Source: a virus
IMG/VR virus record: IMGVR_UViG_3300026512_000008
Location: 1-64,000 of that record
Direction: 5' to 3' (one strand)
DNA: 64,000 nucleotides
This document shows, piece by piece, positions 1-7,776 of the stretch. Every line of letters begins with the position of its first letter. Position 1 is the stretch's first letter. Both the position numbers and the translations under genes were made by a program. Below the pieces are notes generated by a model. That model saw only the letters and a program-made list of their open reading frames with translations. It did no database searches and was not told the origin of the DNA.

Positions 1-109
1 GTAGGTGAAGATATAGTCTAATCTATATAGAGATATATAGCAGTCTAAGGTGGTACTTAGAAACTGGTTTAAGTTTAACGAACTTAAATTGCCTAATTTT
101 GTTTCTTAC

Positions 110-928
110 CTATACGAAAGAATTAGACCATCTTTCGTATAACTCTTTTTTACTATTTTTAGTAATCTTATCTTTTTTACTAATGTTGTCAAACCATGGA
201 ATCATTCTAATATTACTTTTAGAACCTATAATTTGTGGTAAAATGCCATCATTAAATCCTTTTGATATAGGAAATATGTGATCAATGTGATAACTATCTT
301 TATTAAATGCATGATTACCTCTTTTATCTGCATTACTTAAATCCTTGTAATTTTTCTCTGTTAGTTTTTTAACAATATATTTGTATTGTTCATAATCGGA
401 CTTGTCCTTTAGTTTAACCCATTTACCGGATTCTTCATTTGTTTTTCTATGGGCTATTTTTTGGTTTTCTTTAACACCTGGTATATCCGCAACTTTTGTA
501 ACACCATATTTTTCCATCAATGTTTGCTTACCTTTTTCTGGATTATTATAGTTTTCATTACCATACTTTTTAAGTTTAGTTTGTTTTACTTTGTCTATAT
601 TTACAGAATATTTACCAGCACACTTTAATGAACAATATTTTTTATACCCCTTTCTTATATTTACAAACTTTGTTTTATTTCCACAATTACATATACCAGA
701 TGGGTCAAATACAGCAGTATTTAGGACAGAATTATTGTCAAAAACTTCTATTATTTTATATTTAATTGTAAAATTATAAAATTTTTCTTTGTTTACAAAA
801 TATTTACTATATTCTTGCCATATTTCTGGATGATATTTCGAAACCCATGATTGCTTAATTCTTTGGGATTCTATATACCCTTTAGAATTAAACATATTTT
901 TAATAATAAAATCTTTAAGTTTTTGCAT
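110..928 (-). CDS. HNH homing endonuclease, antisense within the intron
   Basis: This 272-residue protein is probably a DNA endonuclease that mobilises the intron. Its middle has a cysteine zinc-binding pattern (CNCGNK and, about 20 residues later, CSLKC) typical of phage HNH enzymes. It is followed by repeated KYG-N/V-xx-P segments of the kind that bind DNA in phage homing enzymes. The C-terminal part has the HNH core YHIDHIFPISKG, followed by N-IRMIPWFDN. The gene runs opposite to the intron and the sheath gene, which is unusual because intron endonucleases are normally encoded on the intron sense strand. An AAGGG lies about 7 bases before the ATG, and a TATAAT on the minus strand could serve as its own promoter. 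Confidence 0.85.
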   Translation of the reverse strand: MQKLKDFIIKNMFNSKGYIESQRIKQSWVSKYHPEIWQEYSKYFVNKEKFYNFTIKYKIIEVFDNNSVLNTAVFDPSGICNCGNKTKFVNIRKGYKKYCSLKCAGKYSVNIDKVKQTKLKKYGNENYNNPEKGKQTLMEKYGVTKVADIPGVKENQKIAHRKTNEESGKWVKLKDKSDYEQYKYIVKKLTEKNYKDLSNADKRGNHAFNKDSYHIDHIFPISKGFNDGILPQIIGSKSNIRMIPWFDNISKKDKITKNSKKELYERWSNSFV

Positions 929-938
929 TGTTAACCCT

Positions 939-946
939 TATAAATA
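939..946 (+). promoter_or_regulatory. TATAAATA late-promoter match inside the intron
   Basis: An exact TATAAATA octamer points toward the sheath 3' exon. Because it lies within the intron and just upstream of the antisense HNH start, it may be a chance match in AT-rich DNA. Confidence 0.25.
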
Positions 947-956
947 ATGTGTATTT

Positions 957-962
957 ATTATA
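957..962 (-). promoter_or_regulatory. Candidate sigma70-type -10 for the HNH gene
   Basis: The ATTATAAT palindrome reads TATAAT on the minus strand, about 29 bases upstream of the HNH start codon. No clear -35 is seen. It would allow the endonuclease to be expressed independently of late sense transcription. Confidence 0.35.
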
Positions 963-1006
963 ATATATCATTATTGGTCTTTTGATATAATTATTTTATT
1001 TATAAG

Positions 1007-1585
1007 AAACAAATATGTAACATTGCAGGACACATCGCAGGTCTTAGAGCACAAACAAGTACAAACAGAGCAAGTTGGTGGGCATCAGCAGGTCTTGAAA
1101 GAGGTCAACTGAAAGGTATTACTAAATTAGCATTTAATCCAGACAATGGTAAAAGAGATATTCTTTACAAAAATGGTTTAAATCCAGTCGTTTCATTCGC
1201 AGGACAAGGAATTGTTATGTGGGGTCAAAAAACTTTACTCGACAAAGCATCAAGTTTTGATAGAGTTAATGTTCGAGGTTTATTTAACACGCTTGAAAGA
1301 AGTCTTTCTAAAATGGCTAAATACCAAGTAATGGAATTCAATGATACATTTACTAGAAATAGAATTATATCAATGATTAAACCTTATTTAGGTTCAGTTA
1401 AAGCAGGAAGAGGAATTCAAGATTTCTTAGTAATTTGTGATGAAAGTAATAACACACCAGATGTTATTTCTAGAAACCAATTAGTTGTAGACATTTTCAT
1501 TAAGCCAACTTATGTTGCAGAGTTTGTACAATTAAGATTTACAAACGCAGGCACAAATAGTTTCTCCGAAATTATTGGCAGTTAA
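1007..1585 (+). CDS. 18: Tail sheath protein, 3' exon (T4 gp18-like)
   Basis: This is the C-terminal exon of the contractile tail sheath protein, which encloses the tube and drives DNA injection. The frame is open from about 986, well before any ATG. The protein reads GHIAGLRAQT, then LERGQLKG, then NPVVSFAGQG. After these comes the classic sheath C-terminal domain with DRVNVRGLF, MEFNDTFTRN and LVVDIFIKPTYVAEF. The internal ATG at 1217 is not the start, because conserved sheath sequence precedes it and is joined to an upstream exon by intron splicing. The 5' exon is outside the window. The gene ends at a hairpin terminator. A divergent sheath-like paralogue lies at 53689-55544. Confidence 0.85.
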   Translation, partial: KQICNIAGHIAGLRAQTSTNRASWWASAGLERGQLKGITKLAFNPDNGKRDILYKNGLNPVVSFAGQGIVMWGQKTLLDKASSFDRVNVRGLFNTLERSLSKMAKYQVMEFNDTFTRNRIISMIKPYLGSVKAGRGIQDFLVICDESNNTPDVISRNQLVVDIFIKPTYVAEFVQLRFTNAGTNSFSEIIGS

Positions 1586-1611
1586 TATTAAGAACCCCCG
1601 GGTTCTTAATA
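1586..1611 (+). terminator. Hairpin terminator after the sheath gene
   Basis: An 11-bp perfect stem (1586-1596 with 1601-1611) with a CCCG loop starts immediately after the sheath stop codon. It is GC-richer than its surroundings. There is no long T run, as is common for phage terminators or mRNA-stabilising hairpins. Confidence 0.65.
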
Positions 1612-1643
1612 AAATATTGTATTATTTAAAGTATTATATTACT

Positions 1644-1651
1644 TATAAATA
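1644..1651 (+). promoter_or_regulatory. T4-type late promoter (TATAAATA)
   Basis: An exact TATAAATA lies 40 bases upstream of the portal gene, in the gap after the sheath terminator. Confidence 0.6.
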
Positions 1652-1690
1652 TTGTAAATAATACAATCATAATGATTAAAAGGGATATTA

Positions 1691-3157
1691 ATGTTAGAAG
1701 CAGTTAAAAGTTTTTTATTTAAAAAGGAACCAGAAGTAGAACCTTTAGTACCAGAAGAAAAAGTAATAAATGATTTTCAAGATTCAGATGTATATAGTAC
1801 AGGTGCGTTTTTTGATGATGATTTTAGTTCTGTATTCAATGCTAGAGACAAAACAAACCAACTAGAAGCACAAAAAGCAAAAATTATGTTATATCGTAAT
1901 GCTGCTAAAACAGAAGAAGTATTTGAAGCAGTAGACGAAATTGTTAATGAAATTGTTTATACAGAAACCGGAGAAGTGTTAAAATTACAACTTAATGAAG
2001 AAAATGATACAATTCAAACAGCTATTGAAAATGCATTTTCAAAAATTACAAGTATTATCAATACTGAAAGAAATATGTACAATATTGTTAAACAATCTTA
2101 TACAGATGGTCAGTTAATTTTTCATTGTGAATATGAAGAGAACTTATCACAAGGTATTAAAAATATTAAGATGATTGAACCAATATATTTTTACTATGAT
2201 AAAAAGAAAGAAGTGTACAAATATCACACAGCAGACAAAAGTTTCTTACAACACTCAAATATAGAAAAGGGTATTACATATCCAAAAGAAGAAATTATTC
2301 GTAACACATTTGGTATAGCAGAGGGTAATATAAATTTAAGTTACCTTGAGTATGGTATTAAAAGTGCTAATCAATTAAAAACACTTGAAGATTTATTAAT
2401 ACCTATGAGATTTTCTCGTTCAATATCAAGAAGAGTATTTAATGTTGATACAGGGGAGTTAAGTCCTACTAAATCTGAAGCAGCAATGCGTGAGATGAAC
2501 AAAAAATTTAAGTACAAAAAGTTTTATAACACAGAAACCGGGGAAATATCTAATCAACAACATATTACCTCAATGGTAGAAGATTATTGGTTTGCTAATA
2601 GAAGTGGTGGTAAGGGTACAACTGTCGATGTACTTGATGAAACAGGTAATCTTGGGGAAATAAATGATATTTTATATTTTCAAAAGAAATTATACCGTGC
2701 GTTAAAAATTCCAGCAAGTAGAATAGCAGGTAACCCAGATGCTGATGAAATGGATTATGAAAATACAAGTATATCACATGATGAAATGAAGTTTTTTATG
2801 TTTATATCCAGATTAAGAAAGGTATATACAGAAATGTTTAAAGAACTACTTAGAAGAGAACTAATATCTACAGGTGTTATGACGGCAGAAAATTATGAAG
2901 ATTACAAAAACAAAATTAATATAGTTTTTAGTTCAGAAAATGTTTTCCTTGAAAGAATGAAACTAGCTAACTTTAACAACAAACTAGATATTTACGCTAC
3001 TGTATCAGAATATGCTGGTAAATTATTTCCTGTTGAAACAATACTTAAAGATGTGTTTAAAATGACAGATGAAGAAATAGAACAAAACTTTGAAAAAATT
3101 AAAGAGGAAGAAAGAGATCCTAAATTTGCTAAGTTTTATGTAGAAGATGATTTTTAA
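1691..3157 (+). CDS. 20: Portal vertex protein (T4 gp20-like)
   Basis: This 488-residue portal protein would form the twelve-fold ring at the unique head vertex, through which DNA is packaged and ejected. It carries the T4 gp20 signature region: IPMRFSRSISRRVFNVDTG, then a MREMNKKFKYKK-type helix. This is followed by the EDYWFANRSGGKGT loop and LYRALKIPASRI near residue 340. Its length is a little below that of T4 gp20 (about 520). The gene follows the sheath directly; in T4 the order is sheath, tube, portal, so the tube gene has moved downstream here. The start is supported by AAAAGGG upstream and a late promoter at 1644. Confidence 0.95.
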   Translation: MLEAVKSFLFKKEPEVEPLVPEEKVINDFQDSDVYSTGAFFDDDFSSVFNARDKTNQLEAQKAKIMLYRNAAKTEEVFEAVDEIVNEIVYTETGEVLKLQLNEENDTIQTAIENAFSKITSIINTERNMYNIVKQSYTDGQLIFHCEYEENLSQGIKNIKMIEPIYFYYDKKKEVYKYHTADKSFLQHSNIEKGITYPKEEIIRNTFGIAEGNINLSYLEYGIKSANQLKTLEDLLIPMRFSRSISRRVFNVDTGELSPTKSEAAMREMNKKFKYKKFYNTETGEISNQQHITSMVEDYWFANRSGGKGTTVDVLDETGNLGEINDILYFQKKLYRALKIPASRIAGNPDADEMDYENTSISHDEMKFFMFISRLRKVYTEMFKELLRRELISTGVMTAENYEDYKNKINIVFSSENVFLERMKLANFNNKLDIYATVSEYAGKLFPVETILKDVFKMTDEEIEQNFEKIKEEERDPKFAKFYVEDDF

Positions 3158-3183
3158 TCCGCATTAATACACAAATATTGTAT

Positions 3184-3191
3184 TATAAATA
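3184..3191 (+). promoter_or_regulatory. T4-type late promoter (TATAAATA)
   Basis: An exact octamer lies 20 bases upstream of the start codon of the small gene at 3211, in the gap after the portal gene. Confidence 0.55.
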
Positions 3192-3210
3192 ATTAAAACA
3201 AGGAGTCAAT

Positions 3211-3492
3211 ATGTATATTGCAAAAGGTTATTTCGATACAAAATTTAAAAAGAGTTTTAAAAAAGGTGATGTAGTTCCTGCAGAAATCGCAGAAGTATAT
3301 TTAAAATATGTTATTAAAGAAGGTGACGACGAATTATTAGTTGAAACACCATCAGAAGTTACAGTTACAACAGTTACAGTTGAAAAAGACGAATCAAAAG
3401 AAGACGAAATACTTGTTGACGAAGAACCTAAAAAGGTTAAAAAAATTAAAAAAACTGAAGAAAAAACTAAGAAAAAAGGGTTTTGGAACTAA
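3211..3492 (+). CDS. Small charged head-region protein, unknown
   Basis: This is a 93-residue protein of unknown function with a strong AAGGAG ribosome site. Residues 1-45 look folded (KGYFDTKFKKSFKKGDVV). The rest is a low-complexity tail, first Thr/Val/Glu-rich and then dominated by Lys and Glu, ending KKKGFWN. In T4 the genes just after the portal encode small charged prohead-core proteins (gp67, gp68), so a head-core or head-decoration role fits by position. No convincing sequence similarity is visible to me. It has its own late promoter match. Confidence 0.6.
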   Translation: MYIAKGYFDTKFKKSFKKGDVVPAEIAEVYLKYVIKEGDDELLVETPSEVTVTTVTVEKDESKEDEILVDEEPKKVKKIKKTEEKTKKKGFWN

Positions 3493-3536
3493 TTTTTAGT
3501 TAAAACATACAAAAAACAAGTATAAAAGGAATATAA

Positions 3537-4244
3537 ATGATAAGAACAAATGATGACTTAGTTGATTACATTAAAAGACAGTTAGGATATCCGTCAGTTG
3601 AAGTAGAATTAACATCAGATCAGATACAAGATTGTATTGATTATAGCATTAAAGAGTTCTCATCATTTGCATGGGATGGTGAACTTGAAGAGTCAGTTAT
3701 ATTAACTGTAGACGGAAGAGGTACATATCAATTACCTGATTTTATTACAAATATTATAGCATTAAAGTCTATCCAAGGGTTCCAAAATTACGGTCAAAAT
3801 TATATTCCTGACAGATGGTCCGAAGAGTTTTTTAGAGCATTTGAGTCAAATAGCACTGGTATAGATGCAGTTATTTCAATTTCAAATACTTTCACTATGT
3901 ATGAAAAATATATGCAGAAAGAAATAAATTATTATTTTAATCCTTATAAAAATACAATACAAATTATGGAAGAATTTAGTGGTAATGTAGTAATACATTA
4001 CACATATGAATACACACCGGATAAAAGGGATAAAATTTATGATCATCAGTGGGTTAAAGATATGAGTGTAGCTAAATCAAGATATACTCAATCAACAGTT
4101 ACTGGTAAATACTCGCAAACATTAATTGGTGGTGCTACTATTAATTATGATGATATGAGAAGTAAAGCGGAAACTGAAATAGAGGATCTTAAAGAACAAC
4201 TATTTAGTAAATATGGTGGCCCAGCACCTATTTTAATAATGTAA
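3537..4244 (+). CDS. Neck / head-tail connector-like structural protein
   Basis: This is a 235-residue probable virion protein. Its N-terminus (DLVDYIKRQLGYP, then an acidic helix with QIQDCIDYSIKEF) and the following beta-rich part (GRGTYQLPDFITNII) resemble the neck/connector-type structural proteins of marine T4-like phages. Those also begin with a helix-loop around a GxP turn and a QI-x-D-x-I-D-x-A/S helix. It sits between the portal and the tail tube, consistent with a head completion or neck role. The family assignment is by eye and the exact T4 counterpart (gp13/gp14 class) is not certain. Confidence 0.55.
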   Translation: MIRTNDDLVDYIKRQLGYPSVEVELTSDQIQDCIDYSIKEFSSFAWDGELEESVILTVDGRGTYQLPDFITNIIALKSIQGFQNYGQNYIPDRWSEEFFRAFESNSTGIDAVISISNTFTMYEKYMQKEINYYFNPYKNTIQIMEEFSGNVVIHYTYEYTPDKRDKIYDHQWVKDMSVAKSRYTQSTVTGKYSQTLIGGATINYDDMRSKAETEIEDLKEQLFSKYGGPAPILIM

Positions 4245-4254
4245 GGAAAAATAA

Positions 4255-4713
4255 ATGAAATTTACGCAATTATTTGAAAGTCCAGTAGGACAAAGAGGCA
4301 GAACAAGTGTAAAAGATGCACATGCACATATAACACCTGAACTAGAAAAAGAGTTTTTTAAGATTATTAAGAAACTAGGTGGTATTCAAGTTGCTAAAGT
4401 GATGTTAAATAAAATATCAGTAGCACCTATTAGTACTAGCGATTCTGTTCTTAAAAGATATCAAGACAGTAATTATATACAAGCAGATAAACTTAAAAAA
4501 TCTAATAAAACATTAAAAGAAGAATTTGAACTCAACGAAAATGAGTATGAAGATATTCTTATTAAAAATAACATTAAAATTAAGTCAAAGTTTGAAACAA
4601 AGTTTGGTACAGAATTTCAACTTGCTAAAAAATATGATAAAGAAGATATTAAAAAAGCGTTAAAAGGGTTTAAAGTAACATTTGACGGAAATTCAATTTT
4701 CGTAACTAAATAA
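4255..4713 (+). CDS. Putative internal head protein with capsid-targeting-like N-terminus
   Basis: This is a 152-residue basic protein of unknown function. It starts MKFTQLFES, the same style as the neighbouring genes at 4725, 5608 and 7777. In T4, internal head proteins begin with a short capsid-targeting peptide that the gp21 protease removes after an (L/I)xE motif; LFE at residues 6-8 would fit such a site. The body is Lys/Glu-rich and probably helical (NKTLKEEFELNENEYEDIL). The gene starts 10 bases after the previous stop, behind TAAGGA. The packaging role is inferred from the N-terminus and position only. Confidence 0.55.
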   Translation: MKFTQLFESPVGQRGRTSVKDAHAHITPELEKEFFKIIKKLGGIQVAKVMLNKISVAPISTSDSVLKRYQDSNYIQADKLKKSNKTLKEEFELNENEYEDILIKNNIKIKSKFETKFGTEFQLAKKYDKEDIKKALKGFKVTFDGNSIFVTK

Positions 4714-4724
4714 GGATTTTTTTT

Positions 4725-4940
4725 ATGACATTTAGAGAATATTTAACAGAAGGAAGCATTATATTTGATGCTAAAAACACAAAAGCAGTACAAAAATTTT
4801 TAAAAAAATACAAAACATCGATAGAAGATAATGGAAAATTGTCGGTTGAGATAGACGGTAAAGATGTTACTATTTTTAAGGGCGATGTAGTAAGTATTAA
4901 CAACGGAAAAGTGGTTGTTAAAAAACCTTTCGATAAATAA
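4725..4940 (+). CDS. Small putative internal head protein
   Basis: This is a 71-residue protein of unknown function that begins MTFREYLTEGS, with a potential LTE cleavage site at residues 7-9, like the capsid-targeting peptides of T4 internal proteins. Residues 10-71 would form a small alpha/beta unit with alternating strands (SVEIDGKDVTIFKG, VVSINNGKVVVKK). It lies 11 bases downstream of the previous gene, and both resemble each other at the N-terminus. Inferred to be packaged in the prohead; no family recognised. Confidence 0.5.
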   Translation: MTFREYLTEGSIIFDAKNTKAVQKFLKKYKTSIEDNGKLSVEIDGKDVTIFKGDVVSINNGKVVVKKPFDK

Positions 4941-4966
4941 ACAACACATTTTAAGTATTAAATTAA

Positions 4967-4974
4967 TATAAATA
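4967..4974 (+). promoter_or_regulatory. T4-type late promoter (TATAAATA)
   Basis: An exact octamer lies 26 bases upstream of the tail tube start codon, with GGAGA in between as the ribosome site. Confidence 0.6.
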
Positions 4975-4999
4975 CTTAAAATGATATTAGGAGATATAT

Positions 5000-5575
5000 A
5001 TGGCTAACATAGCAAATTTAAAACAAGCACTTGGTGCTGGTGGTAGAGTAAATAAGTACAGAGTTAATTTCTCTATACCAAGCACGGTACCAATTTCGTC
5101 AGATTTACAAAATGCAGATGTATTGTGTAAAGCGGCTCAGTTCCCAGGTGTTACAATTACACCTATTGAAGTATTTAATCAAGGAAGAAAATTAGTTATT
5201 CCTGGTGATACAGTATATGAAAATACATGGGCACTAACTTTTTACAATACTGCAGACCATGCTTTAAGAAGAGATTTAATTTCTTGGATGAGAAGTGCAG
5301 ACGATTTTCAAAAAAATACACACAGTGGTAATCCTAATGATGTTCTTGGTGAGTTAAGTGTAACTCAATTAGATTCATTAGGTAAACCAACTGTTACATA
5401 TACATTTCATAATGTATGGGTAAGTGGTGTTGACGCGGTTGAATTAACTGATGATGCTGATGGTGGTATTCAAGAATTTGCTGTTACATTCAGTTTTAGT
5501 GATTGGGTAGTAGGTGACGGTGAATTTTCCGAACCAGCAACAGCAAACGCGGCAAGTACAAATAGTATAGCATAA
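5000..5575 (+). CDS. 19: Tail tube protein (T4 gp19-like)
   Basis: This 191-residue protein would polymerise into the inner tail tube through which DNA passes. The sequence matches the T4 gp19 family. It has an N-terminal helix plus KYRVNFSIP strand, CKAAQFPGVTITPIEV near residues 48-63 and GRKLVIPGDTVYENTWALTF. The segment HALRRDLISWM lies at about residue 90, and the protein ends in a beta-sandwich with FSDWVVGDGEF. It is about 30 residues longer than T4 gp19, with an Ala/Asn/Ser-rich tail. It lies downstream of the portal rather than between sheath and portal as in T4. Its stop codon lies in a hairpin. Confidence 0.95.
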   Translation: MANIANLKQALGAGGRVNKYRVNFSIPSTVPISSDLQNADVLCKAAQFPGVTITPIEVFNQGRKLVIPGDTVYENTWALTFYNTADHALRRDLISWMRSADDFQKNTHSGNPNDVLGELSVTQLDSLGKPTVTYTFHNVWVSGVDAVELTDDADGGIQEFAVTFSFSDWVVGDGEFSEPATANAASTNSIA

Positions 5576-5589
5576 TAACTATACTATTT
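5560..5589 (+). terminator. Hairpin spanning the tube stop codon
   Basis: An 11-bp perfect stem (5560-5570 with 5579-5589) with an 8-base loop encloses the TAA stop of the tube gene. It may be a weak terminator or an mRNA 3'-end stabiliser that keeps tube levels high. The stem is AT-rich and only a short T run follows. Confidence 0.4.
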
Positions 5590-5607
5590 TAAAAAGGAAA
5601 TATATAA

Positions 5608-5802
5608 ATGAAATTTATAGATTTATTTGAAAATACAAAATTAGATGATATTTACAACGAACTTAAAAAGGATTATGGTAATAAAAGTGATGTTATACAC
5701 GCACAATTAAAATCAAAATTTGAAAATAAATATGTCAGATGGTCTAATAAGGAAATGGAATACTTATGGGCGTTATACAAAAAAGACAAATCGTTAAAAT
5801 AA
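5608..5802 (+). CDS. Small putative internal head protein
   Basis: This is a 64-residue protein of unknown function with the N-terminus MKFIDLFEN, closely similar to the gene at 4255 (MKFTQLFES). LFE at residues 6-8 could be a prohead-protease site. The remainder is helical and rich in Lys and Tyr/Trp (KYVRWSNKEMEYLWALYKK). It lies between the tail tube gene and the gene at 5812, which it precedes by 9 bases. The capsid-targeting role is inference. Confidence 0.5.
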   Translation: MKFIDLFENTKLDDIYNELKKDYGNKSDVIHAQLKSKFENKYVRWSNKEMEYLWALYKKDKSLK

Positions 5803-5811
5803 AGGGATTTT

Positions 5812-6384
5812 ATGAACATTCTTAAAGGTGCAATTAATAAGATTAAAAATTTAGGTGCTAAGGAATTAACACCTAAAGAATCTATGGAAATGTTAAAAAA
5901 TCTTATTAAAAAAGACAAAGTACCTATACAAAAACACTTAAAGCCTGGTGCTTTAGTAACATTTGTATATAATGCTAAAGATAAAACTCAAGATTTTGAT
6001 AGAACACCTTTAGTTATGGTATTAAGTACTACTTCAAAATATATGCTCGGATGTAACTTTCACTGGTTACCAACATCAAAAAGACAAGTATTAGTGCAAT
6101 ACATTCTTGACAAAAATAAAAATCGTATTCGTAAAAAATTACCCATTATTATCTCATATAAATCAATAAGAGCAGCAATGAAAAGTATTGGGGCATTTCC
6201 AGTAATTAGATTATATATTCGTGGTAGAATGAGTACAACTGGTGTAAGAATTCCGGATGAATTACTTATGCAAGCATCTAAAATGAAAACTGAAACATTT
6301 ACTAAAGGTAAAGCAAATAGTACAACACTTTGGACTAGAGCAAAACAAAAAGCATTAAGTGCAAAACGAAAATTACTTAGATAA
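5812..6384 (+). CDS. Conserved T4-like structural-region protein, function unknown
   Basis: This is a 190-residue, strongly basic protein (ends RAKQKALSAKRKLLR). The centre, KPGALVTFVYNAKDKTQDFDRTP followed by LVMVL and GCNFHWLPT, resembles a protein type I recall from other marine T4-like phages. That type reads PGK-x-x-x-F-x-YDPKTK, a P-L-V phrase and LNxHYLP. The biochemical role is unknown to me. The basic C-terminus would suit contact with DNA or with an acidic core. It lies in the head gene block, 9 bases after the previous gene with a GGGA site. A lysis or enzymatic role is not supported by any motif. Confidence 0.5.
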   Translation: MNILKGAINKIKNLGAKELTPKESMEMLKNLIKKDKVPIQKHLKPGALVTFVYNAKDKTQDFDRTPLVMVLSTTSKYMLGCNFHWLPTSKRQVLVQYILDKNKNRIRKKLPIIISYKSIRAAMKSIGAFPVIRLYIRGRMSTTGVRIPDELLMQASKMKTETFTKGKANSTTLWTRAKQKALSAKRKLLR

Positions 6385-6442
6385 TATCTATATTAAAAGT
6401 GTTATATACTTAAAAATACTTAAAAAAATACTTTAATGTAAA

Positions 6443-6450
6443 TATAAATA
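6443..6450 (+). promoter_or_regulatory. T4-type late promoter (TATAAATA)
   Basis: An exact octamer lies 29 bases upstream of the small gene at 6479, in a 94-base gap. Confidence 0.55.
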
Positions 6451-6478
6451 TAGTGTAAATAAACAAAAAAGGACAAAT

Positions 6479-6676
6479 ATGTCGTTAGAACAAGAAACAT
6501 TAGACTCTGTGAAAACTAAAAAGTTTACAGAATTTAGTGATGCAGTTAAACAAGAGTTGAAAAATAAATTAAGTAATCATCCAAAAACTAAAGATTATGT
6601 ATCAAATTTTGATAAAATACAGCAAATGAAAGATTCGTTTGCTAAAATTGCTAACATAAATAGTACGGAAGATTAG
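6479..6676 (+). CDS. Small prohead-core-like protein
   Basis: This is a 65-residue, all-helical, charged protein (VKTKKFTEFSDAVKQELKNKL, written here only in part by key residues K9-L29). It lies just upstream of the prohead protease, where T4 carries the small core proteins gp67/gp68. Marine T4-like phages have similar short proteins here. The assignment rests on size, composition and position; no catalytic motif is expected. A late promoter match and AAAAGGA lie upstream. Confidence 0.5.
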   Translation: MSLEQETLDSVKTKKFTEFSDAVKQELKNKLSNHPKTKDYVSNFDKIQQMKDSFAKIANINSTED

Positions 6677-6704
6677 TAATTTTTAAATTACATAGGAGGT
6701 GTAT

Positions 6705-7604
6705 ATGAAATTAATATACGAAGTAGCAGAAGATAAAGTAATTACGGAACAAGTAATTAATGAGGCTAACGGATCTAAAAAATATCTTATTAAAGGTATA
6801 TTTTCAAGTCCTGGAATTAAAAATAAAAATGGTAGAATTTATCCTAAATCAATTTGGGAAAGAGAAGTTACAAAATACCAAGATGTTTTAAAATCAGGAA
6901 GTTCGAATACTTTACTTGAGTTAAACCATCCGCCAAGACAAGATGTTGATATGATGGAAGCAGTTGCTAAAATGACTAAACTATATATTGATGGTGATTA
7001 TGTTATGGGTGAAGCAGTTTTACTAGATAACCCAAAAGCAAACCAACTTAAAACTTTAATTGATAATGGTATTAAAATGTCAGTATCGTCAAGAGGTGTT
7101 GGTAGTGTTAAAAATGGTTTAGTTGAAGATTTTAAACTAATTACATTTGATATAATTCCTAATCAACAACAATCTGACTTAAACGCATCAATGATGGGTA
7201 TTGTAGAAGGTGTTCTTGAAGGTAAAGAATTTGAAATGAATGAGTCAGGATTAATTACTGAAGTTGAAATGTGTACTAAAGATGAATGTACTCTTTATAA
7301 TAAAGAAGATATTGTTGAAGCAACTAAACAAAAGTTCAAAGAATTAATGGATAACATGTCTATAAATGAAGCTAAATTACATGATATTATTAGCTCTTTT
7401 GCAGACGAAAACAAAAAAGAAGGTAAAGCAATTATAAAATTAGCACCTTATTTAAAAGATTTTGTTTATGGTAAAGATGTTGCAGATGTAATTATTACTG
7501 GTAAATTAAATAATACAGAACTTGAAATGTTAGTAAAAACATTTAGAAAAGTTGTAATTATTCCGGATGGTGGTAACACTTTAAGAGTTAAACTTTATTT
7601 TTAA
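6705..7604 (+). CDS. 21: Prohead maturation protease (T4 gp21-like)
   Basis: This protease would cleave scaffold, internal and capsid proteins after (L/I)xE sites during head maturation. The order of motifs fits gp21-type proteases: GIFSSPGIKNKNGRIYP, then LLELNHPPRQDVDM with the likely catalytic His, then GIKMSVSSRGVGS with the catalytic Ser region. After these come DIIPNQQQSDLNA and GIVEGVLEG. At about 299 residues it is longer than T4 gp21 (212) because of a C-terminal extension from about residue 190, including CTKDECTLY. I chose the ATG at 6705 behind a perfect AGGAGGT; a GTG two codons upstream lies inside that ribosome site. Scaffold and capsid genes follow. Confidence 0.92.
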   Translation: MKLIYEVAEDKVITEQVINEANGSKKYLIKGIFSSPGIKNKNGRIYPKSIWEREVTKYQDVLKSGSSNTLLELNHPPRQDVDMMEAVAKMTKLYIDGDYVMGEAVLLDNPKANQLKTLIDNGIKMSVSSRGVGSVKNGLVEDFKLITFDIIPNQQQSDLNASMMGIVEGVLEGKEFEMNESGLITEVEMCTKDECTLYNKEDIVEATKQKFKELMDNMSINEAKLHDIISSFADENKKEGKAIIKLAPYLKDFVYGKDVADVIITGKLNNTELEMLVKTFRKVVIIPDGGNTLRVKLYF

Positions 7605-7617
7605 CTTACTTAAAACT

Positions 7618-7716
7618 TATAAATAGAGTATAACATAAAAAAATTAGTATAAATATTAAAAAATCAGTTGAAATAGTTCGAATAGATGGTTTTTTGTATT
7701 TTTAGAAATATAAATA
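7618..7716 (+). promoter_or_regulatory. Three T4-type late promoter matches
   Basis: Exact TATAAATA octamers lie at 7618-7625, 7648-7655 and 7709-7716 in the 172-base gap before the scaffold gene. Three copies in one gap would fit strong late expression of scaffold and capsid proteins. A small hairpin (CTTGTTAATATAACAAG) lies just before the ribosome site. Confidence 0.6.
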
Positions 7717-7776
7717 AATAAGTATTATATACTTATTACTTGTTAATATAACAAGAAAAATTAAAAGGAGACATAA

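Larger units (their letters stand above)
1..1006 (+). other. Group I intron, 3' part, interrupting the tail sheath gene
   Basis: The first 20 bases hold the phrase GTGAAGATATAGTCT, which matches the conserved P7-region core of phage group I introns. It is followed by a small P8-like hairpin (about 24-42), a CAGTCTAAGG segment that could form the other P7 strand, and a P9-like hairpin (68-75 with 81-88). The sheath reading frame resumes near 1007. The 5' exon and the first half of the core lie left of the window. The 3' splice site is not certain; an intron-terminal G at 1006 would give an exon that aligns well with sheath proteins, but anything from about 1005 to 1017 is possible. An HNH gene lies inside on the opposite strand. 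Confidence 0.6.

Noticed and set aside
99-281. Plus-strand open frame opposite the HNH gene
   Set aside because: It lies fully over the well-supported HNH coding sequence, is hydrophobic low-complexity and has no ribosome site.
5812-6384. Endolysin or other enzyme for the basic protein at 5812
   Set aside because: No catalytic motif can be seen; the pattern fits a conserved structural-region protein better.
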